NCBI GenBank assembly: GCA_947073495.1
Contig: CAMTMX010000001.1
Coordinates: 38,812-102,811 of the forward strand
Length of the DNA stretch: 64,000 nucleotides
Direction of reading: 5' to 3'
Source: an uncultured Porphyromonadaceae bacterium
GTDB lineage: Bacteria > Bacteroidota > Bacteroidia > Bacteroidales > Muribaculaceae
This document shows positions 51,201 to 60,435 of the stretch, piece by piece; the first letter of the stretch is position 1, and each line of letters opens with the position of its first letter. Under the pieces are notes generated by a model. It made no database searches. It was not told the origin of the DNA and saw nothing but the letters and a program-made list of their open reading frames with translations. The translations under genes were made by a program, and so were the position numbers.

Positions 51201-51447
51201 TCAGAACGATATATGGATCATGAACGGTGATTATTTCTCACTCCGGAACATAGAGTTCGGCTATTCTCTCCCGACAAGCCTTATCTCCAAAATCCACATG
51301 AGCCAATGCCGCTTCTATTTCAGCGCATACAACATTGCCAACTGGAGCCACATGCCTGAGGGTATGGATCCGGAGAAGCCGATGTCTTATTGCTGGTGGT
51401 ATCCTAAAACCCGCACGTTTAATTTCGGTCTTCACATTGAATTCTAA
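48214..51447 (+). CDS. SusC/RagA TonB-linked outer-membrane protein
   Basis: [60 protein letters not shown], C-terminal [20 protein letters not shown]. Confidence 0.96.
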   Translation: [1077 protein letters not shown]

Positions 51448-51531
51448 ATTATGATAATGGTTTCAGATCTATGACTCGTCGGATATCGACGGGCATAGAC
51501 TGAAAACCGGATCAACAAAATCAAGATTATC

Positions 51532-53310
51532 ATGAACTCCAAAATATTATCAATAGCGGCTGTGGGTCTCCTCTCCCTGGGGGCGGCTTCCTGCAGCGAT
51601 TATCTCGACAAGGAGGTCGACCTAACCCTTCAGGCAGAGAATGTCTTTTCAGACTATGACCGTACGCGAGGCTATCTCGCCCAGCTCTACGATTATCTTC
51701 CCGATGCTTTTCAAGGTTATAACGATACTCAATATCGACTCTCACAAGATTGCATGACCGATAATGCAGTAGATTACTGGGGTGTGGCAAGATACCATTC
51801 CGTCATGGCTGATGCCTATGACGCCACCAACCATTGGTTTGCCGATTTTTATTGGTCAAGAGATTACTCCGGTATCCGTGGAGTCAACCAGTATCTCCTC
51901 AATGCACGTCCGGATGTTGTTGGAAATGCAGAAAAAACGGGCGATGACAGCCGCCTTTACGACCGATGGGATGCCGAAGCGAGAATATTGCGTGCCATTC
52001 TTCATTTTGACCTGCTATGCTGGTATGGCGATATCCCCATTGTGGCGGATGATGAAAACGGCACTCCGATAATCCTTGCGCCGTCTACCCCTCTACCCAA
52101 ACGCACGGCTGCTGCCGATGTCCTTAAATGGATTGCGGATGAATGTGACAAATATAAGGACAATCTCCCCTTCCGCTACAGTGATGAAACAGAGAACTGG
52201 GGCAGAATAAACGGTGCAGCCGCATACGCACTCAAAACACGCGCGCTTCTTTTCCGCGCATCTCCCCTCTTCAACCCCGGGAACGACGTTTCACGCTGGA
52301 CGGAAGCCGCAAATGCCGCAAAGGATTTCATAGCCAAGAACAGGATGCAAAGCAATCCCTATAGGCTTTATACAACCGACAGTAATGATCCCTCGCAGAA
52401 CTATTATCAGTGTTTTATTTCAAACCCTGTGCTCAACAACGAGTATATTCTGAGCCGTTCTGTCTGGACCACTCTTCAGATAGAGTTTTTCAATGCCCCC
52501 TGCGGCTTCACCGGCTCTATCAGCGCGACAGGTTATCTCAACCCGACACAGAATCTTGTGGATGCATACGAGACAATCAATGGTCTTCCGATTGATCAAG
52601 ATCCGTCGTATGATGCCCAAAATCCATATGTAAACCGTGACCCGCGTCTTGAGCAGACCATTCTCCACCATGGTTCCATATGGGGCGACGGCGATGAGGC
52701 GCGTCCGATAGACGTAAACAACGACGACACCCGTACCGGAGCGGATTATGCACGTGGCAACGGAGGAACCGCCACCGGTTATTATTCTAAAAAGTATCTT
52801 CACAACATCCGCTGGGACGGCACTGTGGGCAATCAGCGCCATGCGTGTCCGATTTTCCGCTACGCCGAGATACTCCTTGCCGCTGCGGAAGCGCTCAATG
52901 AGTCGGGACAGACCGGAGAGGCATACGACTATGTCAATCAGGTGCGTGCACGTGTAGGTATGCCTGCTTATTCAGGAATGAGCCAGGAGCAGTTGCGTGA
53001 GCGCATACAGAATGAAATTAGAATTGAATTCTGTTTTGAAGACCACAGGTATTTCGACATGCGTCGTTGGAAATTGTTTGAAAAGAATGGCGGCAGTGCG
53101 TCTGCCGAGGCGTCTCTTCCTCGCTATCGCCAGGTGTTCACACTTTACGGTGTTGCTGTAAGGGAAGGCTCTTCCCAGACTTTCAACTATGGTCTGAGCG
53201 ATATTGATTCTCACTATTCGTTTACAGCCCCGAAGAATTATTTCTTCCCGATTCCTTATGATGAGCTTCAAAAGACGGGATATCCTCAGACGCCCGGCTG
53301 GGAGCTTTAA
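51532..53310 (+). CDS. SusD/RagB-family nutrient-binding lipoprotein
   Basis: Lipobox GAASCSDYLDKEVDL; FRYAEILLAAAEALNESG; NEIRIEFCFEDHRYFDMRRW. Confidence 0.95.
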   Translation: MNSKILSIAAVGLLSLGAASCSDYLDKEVDLTLQAENVFSDYDRTRGYLAQLYDYLPDAFQGYNDTQYRLSQDCMTDNAVDYWGVARYHSVMADAYDATNHWFADFYWSRDYSGIRGVNQYLLNARPDVVGNAEKTGDDSRLYDRWDAEARILRAILHFDLLCWYGDIPIVADDENGTPIILAPSTPLPKRTAAADVLKWIADECDKYKDNLPFRYSDETENWGRINGAAAYALKTRALLFRASPLFNPGNDVSRWTEAANAAKDFIAKNRMQSNPYRLYTTDSNDPSQNYYQCFISNPVLNNEYILSRSVWTTLQIEFFNAPCGFTGSISATGYLNPTQNLVDAYETINGLPIDQDPSYDAQNPYVNRDPRLEQTILHHGSIWGDGDEARPIDVNNDDTRTGADYARGNGGTATGYYSKKYLHNIRWDGTVGNQRHACPIFRYAEILLAAAEALNESGQTGEAYDYVNQVRARVGMPAYSGMSQEQLRERIQNEIRIEFCFEDHRYFDMRRWKLFEKNGGSASAEASLPRYRQVFTLYGVAVREGSSQTFNYGLSDIDSHYSFTAPKNYFFPIPYDELQKTGYPQTPGWEL

Positions 53311-53346
53311 TTCAATTATTAATTGATAATTAGTAATTTGATATTT

Positions 53347-55251
53347 ATGAAATTAACTAAATATTTATCTATCGCGTTTGCTGCAGGTCTCCTTTTTATG
53401 GGGGCTTGTAGCGATGACGATAATGTGAATTATCCCGAAGGTCAAGGGATAGTACTGGAGACTCCTCATGCAGTTGACTGTGGCGGCAGCTATGCCTCGT
53501 TTGCGACTATCTTCCACATGAAAAACGACGCCCACTACACAAAGGCAGGTTATGTGATCTCGGAAACTCCGAACCCTACAATATATGGCAGCGTGTATGA
53601 TGCCACAATAAGCGGAGACACGATCAAGGCAACTATCGTTGACCTCGCGCCGGGCCGCGAATATCATGTGAGGGCGTTTGTCAATGAATATAAAGGTGAC
53701 GTGATTTATTCTTCCGATTTCGTTTTTAAAACAGGGGAAGGCTCTCTCCAGGAGCAACTCGATCATTATCGCGGACCATCCTATCCTGATTATTATGTGG
53801 ATATTGCAGGGTGGGGAAACCGCAGCCAATGGAACCTTGCCAATGTGCACGACCCCTCGGTTGTGAAAGCGGCAGACGGTTACTATTATATGTATCAGAC
53901 TGATGCTTCATACGGTAACGCCCATGTGGAAGGGGGACATTTCCATGGCCGCCGCTCAATAGACCTTGTAAATTGGGAGTATCTCGGCGGCACGATGCAG
54001 GCTCTCCCTGAATGGGTTGTGCCTAAGCTCAACGAAATCCGCGAAGGTATGGGACTCGCAGCCGTTACTCCCGATGTGAACGCTTTCGGATACTGGGCTC
54101 CGAGTGTGGTTAAGGTCAACGACAACCTCTATCGCATGTATTATTCCATTGTTGTGCCCGGTCTTATAGACGGAGATAATTCATGGGGTGAGCGTGCTTT
54201 CATCGGCATGATGGAAAACTCTGATCCCGCCAATAATGAAGGTTGGGAAGACAAGGGTTATGTGATCACAAATGCATCTGACAAGGGTCTTGACTTCAAT
54301 GTGGCACCCAACGACTGGGGTAACTGCTACTATAAGTATAATGCAATCGACCCGTCGGTCATCATCACTGAAAACGGTGAGCACTGGATGATCTATGGCT
54401 CCTGGAACAGCGGTATCGCAGCAGTGAAGTTGAATCCCGAGACCGGCAAGGTGGCGGCAGAACTGGGCAATCCCTGGGGCACTGACGCGGAAATAGCTCC
54501 TTATGGCAAATTGATCGCCACCCGTCAGATGGGCAACCGCTGGCAGGCTTCAGAGGGTCCGGAGGTGATTTATCGTGACGGTTATTATTATCTCTTCCTT
54601 GCATATGACGCTCTCGAGGTTGCCTACAATACCAGAGTGGCGCGCAGCCGTAACATTGAAGGCCCGTATGTGGATATCAACGGCACAAACATCACCGACA
54701 ATGGCGGGGACGCGCTTCCGGTTGTGACGCATCCGTATATGTTTGCCAATTCGCAGGGATGGGTAGGTTTCTCCCATTGCACAGTGTTTAATGACGGGGA
54801 TGGAAACTGGTTTTATGCATCGCAGGCACGTTTCCCCTCCGGTGTCAACGGTAATGACGCGAGCAATGCCCTTATGATGGGTCATGTGCGTTCCATCGTA
54901 TGGACTAAAGACGGCTGGCCTCTTGTAATGCCCGAGCGCTACGGCGCTGTTCCGCAGCTCCCGATAACAGAGGAAGAGCTTGTTGGCAGTTGGGAAATTA
55001 TAGATATGGCATATTCCTATGCACAGATGAAGGAATCGTCCAATAGCGTGCTTACAGCCGATCATTTGGTAAGCGGCGGAGTATGGGACGGAGAAGCGTG
55101 GAATTACGATGCACAGAGCCAGATTTTAAAAGTTGGAGACGTTGAGCTTTATCTCAAGCGTGAATGCGACTGGGAGAATTCCGAACGCCGTGCCACAATC
55201 GTTTGCGCCGGCATTTCCAACACTACCTGGTGGGGTAAAAAATCGATATAA
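53347..55251 (+). CDS. GH43-like lipoprotein with N-terminal FN3-like region
   Basis: Lipobox LFMGACSDDD; LAPGREYHVRAFVNEYKG; NLANVHDPSVVKAADGYYYMYQTDA, YNAIDPSVIITENGEHWMIYGSW. ATG used instead of the ORF-track TTG. Confidence 0.87.
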   Translation: MKLTKYLSIAFAAGLLFMGACSDDDNVNYPEGQGIVLETPHAVDCGGSYASFATIFHMKNDAHYTKAGYVISETPNPTIYGSVYDATISGDTIKATIVDLAPGREYHVRAFVNEYKGDVIYSSDFVFKTGEGSLQEQLDHYRGPSYPDYYVDIAGWGNRSQWNLANVHDPSVVKAADGYYYMYQTDASYGNAHVEGGHFHGRRSIDLVNWEYLGGTMQALPEWVVPKLNEIREGMGLAAVTPDVNAFGYWAPSVVKVNDNLYRMYYSIVVPGLIDGDNSWGERAFIGMMENSDPANNEGWEDKGYVITNASDKGLDFNVAPNDWGNCYYKYNAIDPSVIITENGEHWMIYGSWNSGIAAVKLNPETGKVAAELGNPWGTDAEIAPYGKLIATRQMGNRWQASEGPEVIYRDGYYYLFLAYDALEVAYNTRVARSRNIEGPYVDINGTNITDNGGDALPVVTHPYMFANSQGWVGFSHCTVFNDGDGNWFYASQARFPSGVNGNDASNALMMGHVRSIVWTKDGWPLVMPERYGAVPQLPITEEELVGSWEIIDMAYSYAQMKESSNSVLTADHLVSGGVWDGEAWNYDAQSQILKVGDVELYLKRECDWENSERRATIVCAGISNTTWWGKKSI

Positions 55252-55293
55252 TTCAGTGTAAACAGTTACTTAAGGTAAAAAGATTAGTTATAA

Positions 55294-55337
55294 AAATATA
55301 ACCGGCAGAGTGATATTTATCTGCCGGTTATATTTTT
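55294..55337. terminator. Bidirectional intrinsic terminator between convergent genes
   Basis: AATATAACCGGCAGA-gtgatattta-TCTGCCGGTTATATTTTTTT. Confidence 0.85.
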
Positions 55338-56420
55338 TTATTTCCAATGATTTTCAAGGGCTTCTTTTTCTGAAGCAGTAATTTGTATTATGGCTCCATG
55401 CTTGGGGGAAGTGAAGTTTGTGGTCTTCATGGGCCCCTCGTTGAAATGTCCGAGATTTTTGAAAGTCTTGAAGTCTGAGGTCTCTGCAAACCCGAAGTTA
55501 TGGGGATTGATGCTGTAGACGTCATACATCACTACATATTTGTCTTCCCCGATACGTTTCCAGACATTAGGTGCCTCACAAGCCCCCGGTTCGAAATCGA
55601 TGAAATCGGGAGCATATTCCCATCCCGAATTGATATTGTCGGAGAAAGCCATCTTTATTCCGGGAGTGCCGTCGTGAGCCACGTATGTGAGGCACCATCT
55701 TCCATCGTTCGTGCGGGATATATCCGCATCAAGAACAGCTTTGCTTGCATCCGGATATTGATAAAGGATCTTGGGTTCCGTCACGAGTTTTGTGAAATCG
55801 TCGTCCGTATAGGCATAATAAAGATTTGACGGTTGCACTCCATTCCTCATGGTGAAATATATCATCATCTTTTTCTCCACAGGATCATAGGTTGTCTCAG
55901 GTGCCCATGCACACCCGATGTTGCCGAATTTTTCAGGAAAAAGTTTGTCGATGCGGAGGTTAGAGCGTTTCCAGTTGATAAGGTCAGACGATTTCATCAA
56001 CACCAGCCCGCGGTTGTTTCCCCATCCATAGTCTTCTCCGGGGCGTTCCCATTCGGAGTCGCGCAGACCTTCCCGCTGTGCGTAAATGTGGAGGTCTGTC
56101 ATTGCGAGATAGAATGCGCCGTCGGGACCTCGCGAGATGTGTGGGTCCCGTATCCCTTTCTGTTCAGCAATTGAGTCGCCGGCAATCACCGGTTTGCCAT
56201 CGTTTACAGCGGTGAAAGTGTATCCGTCGGGACTTGTAGCCATGAAGAGGTCATGAGTCTCGTCTGTGAAAAACACCATCAGGTATGCCGACATATCTTT
56301 ATCGGCACAATTCCCGCAACATTGCTTAGTTTCCGCAGGAGGCGGAACAGGCGGTAAGGATGCCGCCATTGCCGGCAAAGAGGCACAACCTAAAATAGAC
56401 AATAAAATCGATTTATACAT
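55338..56420 (-). CDS. GH43-like five-bladed propeller glycosidase
   Basis: GIRDPHISRGPDGAFYLAMTDLH, GCAWAPETTYDPVEKKMMIYFTMR, FIDFEPGACEAPNVWKRIGEDKYVVMYDVYS. Confidence 0.78.
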   Translation of the reverse strand: MYKSILLSILGCASLPAMAASLPPVPPPAETKQCCGNCADKDMSAYLMVFFTDETHDLFMATSPDGYTFTAVNDGKPVIAGDSIAEQKGIRDPHISRGPDGAFYLAMTDLHIYAQREGLRDSEWERPGEDYGWGNNRGLVLMKSSDLINWKRSNLRIDKLFPEKFGNIGCAWAPETTYDPVEKKMMIYFTMRNGVQPSNLYYAYTDDDFTKLVTEPKILYQYPDASKAVLDADISRTNDGRWCLTYVAHDGTPGIKMAFSDNINSGWEYAPDFIDFEPGACEAPNVWKRIGEDKYVVMYDVYSINPHNFGFAETSDFKTFKNLGHFNEGPMKTTNFTSPKHGAIIQITASEKEALENHWK

Positions 56421-57035
56421 TTTGTAGATTTATTAGTTGGAAATAATTGGTATGGAATGTATATAAGTTGTCTGCCAACCCATATGCAAAAATACAAAAT
56501 CAAACCGACACTTGTGTGTCAGTTTGTATCATATACGTCTAATAACACTTCTTATACACAAATATCCACCAAAAAAGTCTTGAAACCATGATTTTGGAAA
56601 GACATAACCTTATGCCTGCCTTGTCTCAATTTATAGACATATTCAGTAAAATTTTGGAACGCTCTCATAAGAGCGACAAGTTATGTCGTTTGCGGATTGT
56701 AATTTTGTGCAAACTTGAAAAAGCCTGTGAAATAGAGAATCATGAAAGAAACTGTTTGACAGTCTGTTGTCTTGTAATTTAGGTCTTTGTTGGCATCTTT
56801 AAGATATTTATTCAGTCATTAAGGAACTCCATGACTCCATTATAATATCAAAAAACTACCTGACAAATACTCTCAATTCCTTCGACAAATAAATTTATAC
56901 AGTTTCCAAGAGACTTCAATTATTCACAATCGGCTTAAATACTTATCTTAAAATCATTAAAATATGACTGCTAAACAATCACCGTCAGCTAAAGGAATGA
57001 ATTTATTTCTTCGTGTCTTTTGGGAAAAGTATGGA

Positions 57036-58688
57036 ATGATGAAGTCAATTATGATATTGTCTTCAGTAATGTTCTCGGTTTCTGCACACGCATATAGATA
57101 TGATTTTGAGTATGACGGTATGTATTTTTTACTATTATCGCTTGAGAAGCAGGAGTGTGTACTTACCGGATTTAATTCTGTTTCCAGAGATACAGTTGTT
57201 ATTCCGGAAATAATAAATTATTTGGGAAGAGAGATAAAAGTGGTTGATATTTTCGATGGTTGGGAACTTGAAAAGGTATATGATACAATTAAATACCTAT
57301 CTATTCCCGGTTCTATAAATTTGTTGAATTCTAATATTTTTGCAGATCTTCCTGAATTAAGAACGCTTGTTATCGAGGGAGCTGGAAGAGAGTTGCGTTT
57401 TTATGGTGATTGCCAATATCCCAAATTGGAGTATTTAAAGCTTGGAAGAGATGTAGAACCTCCCATATTTAAGGAACATCCTATGCTAAAGAAAGTGGAA
57501 ATATGTGATTCTTTAGAATATTTGCAAGAACATTATTTTGAAGGGTGTACAAATCTGGAAAGTGTGGATCTCGGTGACCATTTGAAATATGTAGGGGCTG
57601 ATGCATTTTCATACACCAAGATCGACAGCCTCGAGGTGCCTCCAAATGTGGAGAGAATTGTTGGAGGTGCCTTTGAAAACACTCCTCTTAAATACGTACA
57701 TATTCAAAAAAGTCAGGACGGATTGTCAGAACCATTCGTAATGGAGCGGGCATTCGGACAAATGTTGGAAAAGATAGTGATTGAACGACCGATCACTACA
57801 ATTGATTATAATGTCGAAGTGTTATCCCCCTTGAGATCGGATCAATTGAAAGATATTGAGCTGATTAATATAGGCAAAATCCCCAAAATGCTGTTTAATG
57901 GTTGCAAAGGGATAAAAACCATTAAAATCAGTGGGGAGATAAGTGAGATTGGGAGTTGCGCGTTTAAGCAATGTGAGGAGTTGGAAAGTTTTCAAAATAT
58001 TGAAGGTTTGGAGCCGTATAATTTTGACAATATCGCTTACATTGGTTCGAATGCATTTGGAGGTTGTAAAAATATGACTCATCTTATAATGCCTGAAAGT
58101 TTGACCACTATTGAACGTGGAGTATATTCTGGTTGTACATTCCCGGAAATCCTTGTAATCCCGGATGCGGTTAAGGCGATTGAGGAGGAAGCGTTTAGGG
58201 GATGTGAGAATGTCAAATTGTTGAAAATAGGGAAAAATTGCAAGAGAATCGGGAAGATGGCGTTTTATAAAGATGGAATTATTCCTGAATCAAATGGAAT
58301 TATTCCTGAAATAATGTGTGAGTCGGTGGTGCCTCCGGGCATTTTAGACTACACATTCTCCGGTGCGACTTTTATGCATGCCGTGCTGTATGTGCCGGAA
58401 GAATCGTTGGAGGCATATTCTTCTGCTGCAGGGTGGAAACAATTCTGGAATATTAAGACTCTTGATCAGGCAGGTATTGATGAAGTTCATGTAGGAAATA
58501 AATATTCCATACAGGTGCAAGGTGGAGAACTTGTCATTCAAGGGGCTGAAAACTCATCAGTAAGAGTGTTCACGCCGTCGGGAAAGATTGTTTACAATGT
58601 CTCCTGTTATAAGGGAGACCCGATCAGACTCGGCTCAGGTATATATATTATAAATATCAACGGAACATCTCACAAGATTTCATTATAA
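57036..58688 (+). CDS. BspA-like leucine-rich-repeat surface protein with C-terminal sorting-like domain
   Basis: LRR_5-type repeats (YIGSNAFGGCKNMTHLIMPESLTTIERGVYSGC); tail SSVRVFTPSGKIVYNVSCYKGDPIRLGSGIYIININGTSHKISL. Start set at MMKSIMILSSVMFSVSAHA. Confidence 0.85.
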   Translation: MMKSIMILSSVMFSVSAHAYRYDFEYDGMYFLLLSLEKQECVLTGFNSVSRDTVVIPEIINYLGREIKVVDIFDGWELEKVYDTIKYLSIPGSINLLNSNIFADLPELRTLVIEGAGRELRFYGDCQYPKLEYLKLGRDVEPPIFKEHPMLKKVEICDSLEYLQEHYFEGCTNLESVDLGDHLKYVGADAFSYTKIDSLEVPPNVERIVGGAFENTPLKYVHIQKSQDGLSEPFVMERAFGQMLEKIVIERPITTIDYNVEVLSPLRSDQLKDIELINIGKIPKMLFNGCKGIKTIKISGEISEIGSCAFKQCEELESFQNIEGLEPYNFDNIAYIGSNAFGGCKNMTHLIMPESLTTIERGVYSGCTFPEILVIPDAVKAIEEEAFRGCENVKLLKIGKNCKRIGKMAFYKDGIIPESNGIIPEIMCESVVPPGILDYTFSGATFMHAVLYVPEESLEAYSSAAGWKQFWNIKTLDQAGIDEVHVGNKYSIQVQGGELVIQGAENSSVRVFTPSGKIVYNVSCYKGDPIRLGSGIYIININGTSHKISL

Positions 58689-58740
58689 CTAATCAGGGGT
58701 AGCCGCCCCATAAATATGGATGATAAAATACTAAAGAAAT

Positions 58741-59298
58741 ATGGACGATAAAGTATTAAAGGAAATCGAATCTTTCAAGTTGTTTAATCCCGCTAAGGAT
58801 TCTATGAGAGATCTACCGGATGGGCCGGGAAATTATATAATCCTGTTAGTCCCCGGCTCTATACTCCCTACAAAAATTCAAGGTGTTGAGCCTGAAAATA
58901 TTAGCCGGATTGAATATATGGGGATAACTTATGATGTCATATATACAGGCATCAGCAGTAAGAGTCTGAGAGAACGAGATTATCATCAACATTTTAAAGG
59001 GAACAACGCCGGAAGATCCACGTTGAGAAAATCTCTTGGCAGCCTCATGGGGTTGCAAAAGATTCCCCGTGATGTAAACAACCCTGATAATGGAAAGACC
59101 AAGTTTAGAGACGATGATGAGTCGGAACTTTCGGCATGGATGTGCGCCAATTTATTATTATTGTATAAACCGTCGCTCAAGGCAGCTGAGAAAGAAAAAG
59201 TATTGATCAATAGCCTTAATCCTCCACTAAATATTCAGGGCAACAATAATCTGGAGAACAGAAAATTCCGTGACATGCTTAAAAAACTGAGGAAATGA
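58741..59298 (+). CDS. GIY-YIG nuclease-like protein
   Basis: GNYIILLVPG...YDVIYTGISSKSLRERDYHQHF...GRSTLRKSLGSLMG...SLNPPLNIQGN. Confidence 0.72.
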   Translation: MDDKVLKEIESFKLFNPAKDSMRDLPDGPGNYIILLVPGSILPTKIQGVEPENISRIEYMGITYDVIYTGISSKSLRERDYHQHFKGNNAGRSTLRKSLGSLMGLQKIPRDVNNPDNGKTKFRDDDESELSAWMCANLLLLYKPSLKAAEKEKVLINSLNPPLNIQGNNNLENRKFRDMLKKLRK

Positions 59299-60212
59299 GA
59301 TCTCCGGTCGAATCACTCATACGCCAGATGCTCGTTGTAGGAAAGCTGCAACGGGCATCCATGGCTATAGATTCAGATAGTTTGTTGGATTATCTGGAGA
59401 ATGAATGCAGATATCACGACTGCCATTATCCTATGTCGAGGGAGGCTCGGATGAGAATGCTGCAAAGAGACATTCAAGACATTGCAAGGCTATTCCGTAT
59501 CTACATAGAGTGGACCGCCAAAGGATATGAGATAGTTGACAGAGACAACAATCATGTAGTGGATTATGAAAGGTTTTTTGCAGATTTTGAACTTCTGACG
59601 GCTCTTTCTCCGGAAACTGAGATTAGCAAGTATGTATTGCCGGAACGGAGTCACTTTGTAGGAAGCCGACACCTCTCCCCTCTCCTGATCGCCATCAAGA
59701 AGAACCTTGAAGTAGAGTTTGATTATACCAATTATCGTAAAGACAAGACTTTAAGGCATCATATTGTCAATCCTTATTTTTTGAAGGAAGATCAACGCAG
59801 ATGGTATCTTGTTGGGGTAAAGGAAAATAAACCTATGATTTTTGCGCTTGACAGGATATCATCGCTCGATATAACAGGAGAATCTTTCGAGAGAGACACA
59901 ACGTTCTCTCTCAGGGACTATTTTCGCGATAGTTTTGGAATTTGGGTGAGTGAGGAAATACCGGTGGAAGAGGTGGAATTGTCTTATTCCGCGCTGGATG
60001 GATCGTTTTTGAAGACAGTACCGCTCCATCCTTCTCAAACAGTTGTGGCGGATAATGAAAAAGAGTTCAGAATAATTGTCAGGCTGAGGGTTACAAATGA
60101 TTTTATCATGGCGCTTCTTTCACGGAGCGGCTCATTGTCTGTGGTTCGTCCGTTGTGGCTCAGGGAAAAGATAAGGAGGATATGTGAAGAGGCGGCGTTG
60201 AGAAACTCTTAA
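59295..60212 (+). CDS. WYL-domain transcriptional regulator
   Basis: VEFDYTNYRKDKTLRHHIVNPYFLKEDQRRWYLVGVKENKPMIFALDRISSL plus N-terminal helical region and C-terminal WCX-like region. Confidence 0.88.
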   Translation: MRSPVESLIRQMLVVGKLQRASMAIDSDSLLDYLENECRYHDCHYPMSREARMRMLQRDIQDIARLFRIYIEWTAKGYEIVDRDNNHVVDYERFFADFELLTALSPETEISKYVLPERSHFVGSRHLSPLLIAIKKNLEVEFDYTNYRKDKTLRHHIVNPYFLKEDQRRWYLVGVKENKPMIFALDRISSLDITGESFERDTTFSLRDYFRDSFGIWVSEEIPVEEVELSYSALDGSFLKTVPLHPSQTVVADNEKEFRIIVRLRVTNDFIMALLSRSGSLSVVRPLWLREKIRRICEEAALRNS

Positions 60213-60435
60213 AAAGGAGTGAATTAAAAAACTCCCCTTCTTATCTGTAAATTGGGTAAAAACTTAGGTAAAAATGGTAATATATTGACGGGGGGTGATA
60301 TAATTTCTGATATAGATTGTGCGTTAAGTATTTAACCGAAGTCTTCAATCCTATGAGGATAGGCGGTGAGCAGATTTAGGCTTAAACTGCTTTATTATTA
60401 ATCTTTATCATGAAATTTATTATTTTCCTTTCATT

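Noticed and set aside
56588-56782. 64-aa ORF
   Set aside because: No recognisable motif; overlaps clustered hairpins and has no clear ribosome-binding context.
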